From 66-474 sp035547895 (GTDB lineage Bacteria > Pseudomonadota > Gammaproteobacteria > Xanthomonadales > Rhodanobacteraceae): a stretch of 8,140 nt of DNA. The position numbers were made by a program, and so were the translations under genes. The stretch lies in the NCBI GenBank assembly GCA_035547895.1, contig DASZTT010000144.1, forward strand, positions 1-8,140, read 5' to 3'. This document shows positions 1 through 5,227 of this stretch, one piece after another (position 1 is the stretch's first letter; each line of letters opens with the position of its first letter). Below the pieces are notes generated by a model, which saw only the letters and a program-made list of their open reading frames with translations, had not been told where the DNA came from and did not search any database.

Positions 1-139
1 CGGTCCGCTCTTCTTCGGCCAGTGGCGGCAGTTTGCGCCCCAGGTCGATCAGATACTGGTAGCGCCCGGTCCAGTCATCGAAGAAGCCGAATTCGTCGAT
101 GATCTCCTGCTGGGCAGTCTGTATGGTGGACATGTTCAT
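1..139 (-). CDS. sufE: SufE cysteine desulfurase accessory protein (N-terminal part, cut by window edge)
   Basis: SufE accepts sulfane sulfur from the cysteine desulfurase SufS and passes it to the SufBCD scaffold for Fe-S cluster assembly in the cytosol. Only the first 46 codons are present. The visible part reads like a SufE N-terminus: a short helix, then the FFDDWTGRYQYLIDLGRKLP stretch, which matches the conserved FxxxDWxxRYxYLIDLG block of the family. The catalytic Cys, near residue 50 in E. coli SufE, lies beyond the edge. The ATG at 139 overlaps the cysS stop (TGATG) and has GGAG about 12 bases upstream. A second ATG at 133 is possible but sits further from that site. The gene follows cysS on the same strand and is probably co-transcribed with it, linking two cysteine-related functions. 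The family call is firm; the exact start is not. Confidence 0.9.
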   Translation of the reverse strand, partial: MNMSTIQTAQQEIIDEFGFFDDWTGRYQYLIDLGRKLPPLAEEERT

Positions 140-1539
140 CAGTTGGCGATTCTCCAGCGGGTGCCTTCGGCGCCGTCCTCGATGGCGACGCCCATGGCCG
201 CGAGTTCGGCGCGGATCGCGTCGGCGCGCGCGAAATCGCGCGCCGCACGCGCGGCGCGGCGCGCCTCGATCAGGCTTTCCACGCGCGCGGCATCCACGTG
301 CTCCGAGCCGCGCTTGAACCAGGCTTCGGGATCCTGCTGCAGCAGGCCGAGCAAGGCTCCGCTAGCTAGCAAATCGGCTTTAATTTGGATCAGCTCCTTA
401 AGGGCGTCCTTTGAAAATCCGTGGACCAATGTATTTCGCAAGTTCCAAGCCCTCGCCGCCAACTGGTTCAATTCCGCAAGTGCCGCGGGCGTATTGAGGT
501 CGTCCTCAAGCACCGCTTCGATACTAGGCGAAGCCGAAGATGCCGCTTCGAACGCAACAAGCTCTCTCAACGTGCCATACAACCGATCCAGCGTCGCGAT
601 GCTTTGTTCGATCAGTGCATCCGACCAGTCCAGCGGCTGTCGGTAATGCGCCGACAACAGCGCGTAGCGCAGCGCTTCGGGCGGATGTTTTTCAAGCAGC
701 GCATGCAGCTGCTTCACGTTGCCGACCGACTTGCTCATCTTGGCACCATCGAAGGTGAGCATGCCGTTGTGCAGCCAGAAGCGCGCGAAGGTTTGGGTGC
801 CGTGCGCGCAGCGCGACTGCGCGATCTCGTTTTCGTGGTGCGGAAATACCAGGTCCACGCCGCCGGCGTGGATGTCGATGACGTCGCCCAGGTGGGCGGC
901 CGCCATCGCGGAGCATTCGATATGCCACCCCGGGCGACCCCGTCCCCATGGGCTGTCCCAGCCGGGCAGGTCCGGCGTGGAGGGCTTCCACAGCACGAAA
1001 TCGGCAGGGTTGCGCTTGTAGGGTGCAACCTCGATGCGCGCACCCGCGATCATTTCATCGATCGATCGGCCCGACAGCCGGCCATACTCCGCGAATTTCG
1101 CCACGTCGAACAACACATGGCCGTCGGCGGCGTAGGCGTGGCCGGAGGCGATCAGGTTTTCGCACATCGCCACGATCGCGGCAATGTGCTGCGTCGCCAG
1201 TGGCTCCACATCGGGCGGCGCGACACCCAGCTTCGCCATGTCCTCGCGATAGATAGCGGCGTACTTCTCGGCAACCGCCGCGATGGGTACGCCGGCTTCC
1301 AGCGCCGCCGCATTGATCTTGTCATCGACATCGGTGATGTTGCGCGCGTACACCAGCTTCCTGTACTTGCGGCGCAAGAGCCGAGCCAGCACGTCGAATA
1401 CCACCGGGCCGCGCGCATTGCCGATATGCACGTAGCTGTACACGGTCGGGCCGCACAGGTACATCGTCACCCGTTCGGGATCGATGGGCGTGAAGGGTTC
1501 GACGCGACGGCTCAGCGAGTTGTGGAGGCGCAAGGCCAT
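139..1539 (-). CDS. cysS: Cysteinyl-tRNA synthetase
   Basis: This class I aminoacyl-tRNA synthetase charges tRNA-Cys in the cytosol. The 466-residue product is full length for the family. The catalytic Rossmann fold carries the HIGN form of the HIGH motif at residues 38-41 and KMSKS at 267-271. The zinc site that selects cysteine is complete: C29, C209, H234 and E238, at or next to the positions known from E. coli CysS. The C-terminal part is the helical anticodon-binding region. The start at 1539 gives the usual MALRLHNSLSRR opening, but no strong ribosome binding site precedes it. The stop overlaps the sufE start. The stretch at about 350-600 (residues about 314-396, after KMSKS) is clearly less GC-rich than the rest and uses codons such as CTA, ATT and AAA. 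This suggests a recombined segment, but the frame is intact. Confidence 0.98.
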   Translation of the reverse strand: MALRLHNSLSRRVEPFTPIDPERVTMYLCGPTVYSYVHIGNARGPVVFDVLARLLRRKYRKLVYARNITDVDDKINAAALEAGVPIAAVAEKYAAIYREDMAKLGVAPPDVEPLATQHIAAIVAMCENLIASGHAYAADGHVLFDVAKFAEYGRLSGRSIDEMIAGARIEVAPYKRNPADFVLWKPSTPDLPGWDSPWGRGRPGWHIECSAMAAAHLGDVIDIHAGGVDLVFPHHENEIAQSRCAHGTQTFARFWLHNGMLTFDGAKMSKSVGNVKQLHALLEKHPPEALRYALLSAHYRQPLDWSDALIEQSIATLDRLYGTLRELVAFEAASSASPSIEAVLEDDLNTPAALAELNQLAARAWNLRNTLVHGFSKDALKELIQIKADLLASGALLGLLQQDPEAWFKRGSEHVDAARVESLIEARRAARAARDFARADAIRAELAAMGVAIEDGAEGTRWRIAN

Positions 1540-1564
1540 GTTCGATGCCGGTGTTCCGGATGGG

Positions 1565-1590
1565 CAAAATAATCGAGAGATTTTATCAGG
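1565..1590 (-). promoter_or_regulatory. Possible cysS promoter (AT-rich patch)
   Basis: Between the divergent cysS and glycine-zipper genes, the only AT-rich patch reads TAAAAT and GATTAT on the minus strand, about 27-50 bases before the cysS ATG. Either could be a -10 element. No convincing -35 hexamer lies at 16-18 bases from either one, so the placement is tentative. Confidence 0.25.
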
Positions 1591-1681
1591 GTGCGTGAAT
1601 TGCTTGAGCGGCTATTCAGGGTCGCGGTGCTTCAATGCGGGCCACACCAAGTTGACACGCCGATAAAGGCGGGAGCATGCC

Positions 1682-2215
1682 ATGTACAGGGTCACCATCG
1701 CCGCGTTGCTCGCGGTGTTTGCCATTGCGGCGAATGCGCAGGGGTATCCGCCGCCGCCACCTCCGGAGCGCGGCCCCGCCGTCAACGTGCACTACGGCTG
1801 GGCCGAAGTCCTGCGTGCCGATCCGGTGTACGGCACGGTCGCGCAGCCTCCGCAGCAGCAGTGTTATCCGCAGACGGTGACCCAGCAGGACAACAATCAC
1901 GCCGGAGGCACCATCCTCGGCGCGATCGTCGGTGGCGTCCTCGGCAACACGGTGGGGAAGGGCGACGGCCGCAAGGCTGCGACGGTTGCCGGCGCCGTGG
2001 CAGGGGGCGTCGTCGGCAATCGCGTGTCGGCCGCGCACGACCGCAGCTACACCACCCAGCAAACGGTCTGCCAGCCGGTCAACTACCCGCCGCAGCAACA
2101 GATCGTCGCCTACGATGTCGAATACCGCTATCGCGGCGATGTCTACATGTCGCGCCTGCCGTACGATCCGGGCGAGCGCCTGCGCGTGAGGATCACCGTC
2201 GCGCCGGCCGACTGA
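1682..2215 (+). CDS. Exported glycine-zipper 2TM-domain protein
   Basis: This 177-residue protein of unknown function belongs to the glycine zipper 2TM (17 kDa surface antigen-like) group. Residues 1-19 form a signal peptide ending ANA, with predicted cleavage before Q20. There is no lipobox cysteine, so it should be a soluble or membrane-inserted envelope protein rather than a lipoprotein. A Pro-rich stretch follows (residues 22-32). Residues 75-115 hold two glycine-zipper helices (GAIVGGVLGN and GAVAGGVVGN) joined by a charged KGDGRK turn. Two cysteines, C61 and C130, flank the zipper and could form a disulfide. The C-terminal domain (about 138-177) has the YDVEYRYRG...RLPYDPGERLRV pattern common in Xanthomonadales members. 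GGGAG at 1671-1675 is six bases before the ATG and supports this start. The gene is divergent from cysS and appears unrelated to the arginine genes downstream. Confidence 0.85.
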   Translation: MYRVTIAALLAVFAIAANAQGYPPPPPPERGPAVNVHYGWAEVLRADPVYGTVAQPPQQQCYPQTVTQQDNNHAGGTILGAIVGGVLGNTVGKGDGRKAATVAGAVAGGVVGNRVSAAHDRSYTTQQTVCQPVNYPPQQQIVAYDVEYRYRGDVYMSRLPYDPGERLRVRITVAPAD

Positions 2216-2303
2216 GCCTGCCTCGTTGCATCCGCGTGGCGGGTGTGCGACGATGCGCCACCTTGAATTGCAGCACATGATGACATCCATCCGTCAATTC
2301 CCG

Positions 2304-2341
2304 GTCATCCTTACCAGCGCCCGCGCGGCGGCGGGGATGAC
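2304..2341. repeat. Inverted repeat, 7-bp arms
   Basis: GTCATCC at 2304-2310 is matched by GGATGAC at 2335-2341. The 24-base GC-rich spacer itself contains the palindrome CCGCGCGG. It resembles a degenerate copy of the dispersed stem-loop repeats with GTCATCC/GGATGAC ends seen in many Xanthomonadales genomes, but that likeness is from memory. It could also be part of the 3' untranslated region of the glycine-zipper gene. Confidence 0.4.
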
Positions 2342-2416
2342 TTCGCGCGCGCGCCGACCGGAGCACCTTCATGGAGCCGGGTAGGCAGTCGCGCGCATCG
2401 TTGTAATCCGAACGAC

Positions 2417-2447
2417 AAAAACCCGGCCAGCGTGCCGGGTTTTTTTT
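2417..2447 (+). terminator. Intrinsic terminator before the arg operon
   Basis: CCCGGC (2422-2427) pairs with GCCGGG (2434-2439) around a CAGCGT loop. The stem is extended by AAAAA (2417-2421) pairing with the T-run, giving an 11-bp stem followed by eight T (2440-2447). It most simply ends transcription from the glycine-zipper gene about 200 bases upstream. The A5 on the left side means it may also work in the other direction. It could instead be a leader terminator for the arginine operon, but no competing antiterminator pairing was found. Confidence 0.85.
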
Positions 2448-2453
2448 ATTTCA

Positions 2454-2471
2454 GCACGCATCCATGCGTGC
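2454..2471. promoter_or_regulatory. Dyad 1 upstream of argF' (possible operator or RNA hairpin)
   Basis: GCACGCAT CC ATGCGTGC is a perfect 8-bp inverted repeat with a two-base centre, starting six bases after the terminator T-run. A two-base centre is too tight for a full RNA hairpin, although a 7-bp stem with a UCCA loop would fold. The symmetry also suits a dimeric DNA-binding protein. It shares its CATCCATG core with dyad 2. It does not look like the AT-rich E. coli ARG box. Confidence 0.45.
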
Positions 2472-2526
2472 AAAAGCCAGACCGGCCATCCATGGCCGAC
2501 TTTCCACGAGAGCAGTGAACCCGTGA
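2464..2526 (+). CDS. Putative 20-codon leader ORF overlapping the argF' start
   Basis: The frame opens with the ATG in the right arm of dyad 1 and encodes MRAKARPAIHGRLSTRAVNP, then stops at TGA. The stop overlaps the argF' GTG start (GTGA), which would allow translational coupling. Four of the 20 codons are Arg (CGT, AGA, CGA, AGA); three of them are types expected to be rare in such GC-rich DNA. This fits an arginine-sensing leader peptide, but no Shine-Dalgarno sequence precedes the ATG. A 20-codon frame can arise by chance, and the intrinsic terminator lies before it rather than after, so classical attenuation does not fit. Treat it as a candidate. Confidence 0.25.
   Translation: MRAKARPAIHGRLSTRAVNP
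2483..2498. promoter_or_regulatory. Dyad 2 upstream of argF' (possible operator or RNA hairpin)
   Basis: CGGCCAT CC ATGGCCG is a perfect 7-bp inverted repeat with the same two-base CC centre and CATCCATG core as dyad 1. Its centre is 28 bases downstream of that of dyad 1. It ends 24 bases before the argF' GTG. The pair may form a tandem operator or two successive leader hairpins. Confidence 0.45.
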
Positions 2527-3542
2527 CCCTTCGCCATTTCATCACCACCCAGGATTGGAGCCGCGCCGAGATCGACGCCTTGCTCGAACAGGCCGCGGCG
2601 TTCAAGCGGACGCCCGCCGGCGCGCAACTGGCGGGCAAGTCCGTTGCGCTGCTGTTCTTCAATCCGTCGATGCGAACTCGAACCAGCTTCGAACTGGGCG
2701 CGTTCCAGCTGGGTGGTCACGCAGTCGTGCTGTCGCCAGGCAAGGATGCATGGCCGATCGAATTCGACCTGGGCACGGTGATGGATGGCGACGCCGAGGA
2801 ACATGTGGCGGAGGTTGCGCGCGTGCTGTCGCGCTACGTCGATCTGATCGCGGTGCGTGCCTTTCCGAAGTTCAAGGACTGGTCCGTCGATCGCGAGGAT
2901 CGCGTGATTCGGGCCTTTGCGAAACATGCCTCGGTACCGGTGATCAACATGGAAACCATCACCCATCCTTGCCAGGAACTGGCACACGCGCTGGCCTTGC
3001 GCGAACACCTCGGCGAGCTGCGGGGCAGAAAATACGTGCTGACCTGGACGTACCACCCGAAGCCGCTCAACACCGCGGTGGCCAATTCAGCGCTTCTGAT
3101 CGCGACCAGGATGGGCATGGAGGTGACGCTGCTCTGCCCCACGCCGGACTACGTGCTGGACGAACGCTACATGGCGTTCGGCGAACGGAATGCACGCGAA
3201 AACGGCGGCTCGTTGCGCGTCACCCACGACATCGAAGACGCCTACCGCGGCGCCGACGCGGTCTACGCCAAAAGCTGGGGCGCGTTGCCGTTCTTCGGTC
3301 GCTGGGAAGAGGAAAAGCCGATCCGCGACGCGCACAAACACTTCATCGTGGACGAAGCCAAGATGGCACTGACCGACCACGCGGTGTTCAGCCATTGCCT
3401 TCCATTGCGCCGCAACGTGAAGGCCACCGATGCAGTCATGGACTCACCCTGTTGCATCGCCATCGACGAAGCCGAAAACCGCCTGCATGTGCAGAAGGCG
3501 GTCATGGCGACCCTTGCAGCACAAGCGGAGACATCGACATGA
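2523..3542 (+). CDS. argF': N-acetylornithine carbamoyltransferase (AOTCase)
   Basis: This enzyme transfers the carbamoyl group from carbamoyl phosphate to N-acetyl-L-ornithine, giving N-acetyl-L-citrulline. It replaces ornithine carbamoyltransferase in Xanthomonas-type arginine synthesis. The 339-residue product matches the Xanthomonas enzyme along its whole length. The carbamoyl-phosphate loop SMRTRTS is at 49-55. W77 and E92 lie in the loop that reaches a neighbouring subunit; E92 is the residue reported to favour acetyl- over succinylornithine. HPCQ is at 148-151 and HCLPLRRNVK at 291-300. K300 corresponds to the lysine that is carboxylated in the Xanthomonas structure. The start is GTG, since no in-frame ATG precedes it. 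The upstream site is weak (GAGAG, ten bases away), so coupling to the short upstream ORF is possible. It is the first gene of the operon and its stop overlaps the next start (ATGA). Confidence 0.97.
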   Translation: MTLRHFITTQDWSRAEIDALLEQAAAFKRTPAGAQLAGKSVALLFFNPSMRTRTSFELGAFQLGGHAVVLSPGKDAWPIEFDLGTVMDGDAEEHVAEVARVLSRYVDLIAVRAFPKFKDWSVDREDRVIRAFAKHASVPVINMETITHPCQELAHALALREHLGELRGRKYVLTWTYHPKPLNTAVANSALLIATRMGMEVTLLCPTPDYVLDERYMAFGERNARENGGSLRVTHDIEDAYRGADAVYAKSWGALPFFGRWEEEKPIRDAHKHFIVDEAKMALTDHAVFSHCLPLRRNVKATDAVMDSPCCIAIDEAENRLHVQKAVMATLAAQAETST

Positions 3543-4015
3543 CAGGCCATCAGCATCGCTATCACGTGGACGTGGAATGGACCGGCAATCGCGGTACCGG
3601 CACCGATGGTTATCGCAACTATGGTCGCGAGCACGTGATCCGGATCGAGGGCAAGCCGGACCTTGCCGGCTCGTCCGATCCGATGTTCCGTGGCGACGCC
3701 GCGAAGCACAATCCGGAAGACATGCTGGTGGCGGCGCTTTCCAGTTGCCACATGCTGGCCTACCTGCACGTCGCCACGCTCGCCGGCGTGGTGGTGACGG
3801 CCTATACCGACGACGCCGAAGGCACGATGGTGAGCGAGGGCAACGGCGGACATTTCACGGAAGTGGTGCTGCACCCGGTGGTGACGATCACGGCCGGAAG
3901 CGATGCCGCGAAGGCCGAAGCCGCGCACGCTGACGCGCACCACGCCTGCTTCATCGCCGCGTCAGTCAATTTCCCGGTGCGCTGCGAGCCGCGCATCGTC
4001 GTTGAAACCGCCTGA
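3539..4015 (+). CDS. OsmC/Ohr-family peroxiredoxin-like protein
   Basis: OsmC-family proteins reduce organic hydroperoxides with two reactive cysteines in a dimer. This 158-residue product has both: C70 in the SSCHMLAYLH helix and C137 in HHACFIAASVNFPV. Around them is the usual N-terminal sheet with a WTGNRGTGT turn and the NPEDMLVAALSSC block. The reading frame stays open far upstream inside argF', but the true start is the ATG at 3539. It overlaps the argF' stop (ATGA), has GGAG eight bases before it, and gives a normal family length. It lies inside the arginine operon, 18 bases before argG, so it should be co-expressed with it. A role in arginine synthesis is not known to me; protection of the pathway or simple hitch-hiking are both open. 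It belongs to the general OsmC branch, and its substrate is unknown. Confidence 0.92.
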   Translation: MTGHQHRYHVDVEWTGNRGTGTDGYRNYGREHVIRIEGKPDLAGSSDPMFRGDAAKHNPEDMLVAALSSCHMLAYLHVATLAGVVVTAYTDDAEGTMVSEGNGGHFTEVVLHPVVTITAGSDAAKAEAAHADAHHACFIAASVNFPVRCEPRIVVETA

Positions 4016-4033
4016 ATCAAGCAGACAACCATC

Positions 4034-5227
4034 ATGAGCAAAGACATCGTTCTCGCCTTCTCGGGCGGCCTCGACACCAGCTTCTGCGTACCCTACCTGA
4101 AGGAGCGCGGCTGGTCGGTGCACACGGTATTCGCCGATACCGGTGGCGTCGGCGCTGAAGAACGCGCATACATCGAAGCACGTGCCGGGGAACTCGGCGT
4201 CGCCTCGCATACCACCGTCGACGGTGGTCCTGCGCTGTGGGAACACTTCGTCAAACCTTTCGTATGGGCGGGTGAGGGCTACCAGGACCAGTATCCGCTG
4301 CTGGTTTCCGACCGCTACCTGATCGTCGAAGCGGCGATCAAACGCGCGATGGAACTCGGCACCCGCGCGATCGCACATGGTTGCACGGGCATGGGCAACG
4401 ACCAGGTGCGCTTCGACCTGACCGTGAAGGCGCTGGGCGATTTCGAAATCATCGCGCCGATCCGCGAAATCCAGAAGGAACACACCGCCGTGCGCGCGTA
4501 CGAGCAGGACTACCTGCAACAGCGTGGCTTCGGCGTGCGCGCGAAACAGCAGGCCTACACGATCAATGAAAACCTGCTGGGCGTGACCTTGTCGGGCGGC
4601 GAAATCGACCGCTGGCAGGCACCCGGGGAAGATGCACGCGGCTGGTGCAAGCCGCGCAGCGAATGGCCGTCCGAACCGCTGCGCGTGAAGCTTGGTTTTG
4701 CCGCAGGCGTGGCACAAACGCTGGATGGCGAACGCATCGCGGGACACATGCTGCTGGCGAAGTTGAATCACCTGTTCGCACAGTACGGCGTCGGTCGTGG
4801 ACTCTACACCGGCGACACCACCATCGGTTTGAAGGGCCGCATCGTGTACGAGGCGCCAGGGCTCGTTGCCTTGCTGACGGCGCACCACGCACTGGAAGAA
4901 GCGGTCCTGAGCAAACACCAGAACCGCTTCAAACCGGAAGCTGCACGCAAGTGGGTGGAGCTGGCGTACGAAGGCTTCTTCCATGATCCGCTGAAGGCCG
5001 ACCTCGAAGCGTTCCTTGAATCCAGCCAGCGCTGCGTCACGGGTGAAGTCACGCTGGAAACCTGCGGCGGCCGGGTTGACGCGGTCGCCGTGGAATCGCG
5101 GCACATCCTCAATGCGAAGGGTGCGACTTACGCGCAGGCTGCCGATTGGGGCGTGGCCGAGGCGGAGGGGTTCATCAAGCTGTTCGGCATGAGTTCGACG
5201 CTGTGGGCCGAGGTCAATCGCAAATGA
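4034..5227 (+). CDS. argG: Argininosuccinate synthase
   Basis: This cytosolic enzyme condenses citrulline and aspartate with ATP to argininosuccinate, AMP and pyrophosphate. The 397-residue product is of usual length for the shorter ArgG type. The N-type ATP pyrophosphatase loop SGGLDTS is at residues 10-16, and the substrate-binding block HGCTGMGNDQVRF at 115-127. Many family members have Lys where M120 stands (GKGNDQVRF). The middle part (SGGEIDRWQAPGEDARGW and following) is also unlike the canonical form, so this is a divergent clade, as I recall for Xanthomonadales. The start ATG has no good Shine-Dalgarno in the 18-base gap after osmC, so reinitiation is plausible. The stop overlaps the argE' start (ATGATGA). 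It receives citrulline made by ArgE'; argininosuccinate lyase is expected outside the window. Confidence 0.96.
   Translation: MSKDIVLAFSGGLDTSFCVPYLKERGWSVHTVFADTGGVGAEERAYIEARAGELGVASHTTVDGGPALWEHFVKPFVWAGEGYQDQYPLLVSDRYLIVEAAIKRAMELGTRAIAHGCTGMGNDQVRFDLTVKALGDFEIIAPIREIQKEHTAVRAYEQDYLQQRGFGVRAKQQAYTINENLLGVTLSGGEIDRWQAPGEDARGWCKPRSEWPSEPLRVKLGFAAGVAQTLDGERIAGHMLLAKLNHLFAQYGVGRGLYTGDTTIGLKGRIVYEAPGLVALLTAHHALEEAVLSKHQNRFKPEAARKWVELAYEGFFHDPLKADLEAFLESSQRCVTGEVTLETCGGRVDAVAVESRHILNAKGATYAQAADWGVAEAEGFIKLFGMSSTLWAEVNRK

Larger units (their letters stand above)
2216..2522. other. Gene-poor region upstream of the arginine operon
   Basis: These 307 bases separate the glycine-zipper gene from argF'. 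No protein-sized gene is credible. The region holds an inverted repeat at 2304-2341, an intrinsic terminator at 2417-2447, two dyads at 2454-2471 and 2483-2498, and a 20-codon open frame from 2464. No convincing sigma-70 promoter could be placed. TGTAAT at 2402-2407 is the best -10-like hexamer but has no matching -35. If the operon promoter lies before the terminator, the leader would have to read through it. If it lies after, only about 75 bases are available. Confidence 0.6.

Noticed and set aside
421..1572. Long open frame on the plus strand opposite cysS (383 codons)
   Set aside because: It runs antisense to a complete, motif-bearing cysS and its product has no recognisable family. GC-rich codon use on the other strand explains the openness.
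1652..1680. TTGACA at 1652-1657 as a -35 for the glycine-zipper gene
   Set aside because: The matching -10 would fall at about 1675-1680, on the ribosome site and start codon, where no TATAAT-like hexamer exists.
1616..2290. 224-codon minus-strand frame opposite the glycine-zipper gene
   Set aside because: The plus-strand gene has a signal peptide, glycine zipper and ribosome site; the minus frame has none of these.
2320..2450. Possible tRNA or small RNA gene before the terminator
   Set aside because: No cloverleaf, T-loop consensus or promoter could be found in the preceding bases. The terminator alone is not enough evidence.
2417..2526. Classical arginine attenuator made of the short ORF and the terminator
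   Set aside because: The terminator precedes the short ORF, so ribosome position on the ORF cannot control it. No antiterminator pairing was found.
2555..3538. Upstream extension of the osmC frame through argF'
   Set aside because: It lies out of frame within argF'. The ATG at 3539 has a good ribosome site and gives the normal OsmC length.
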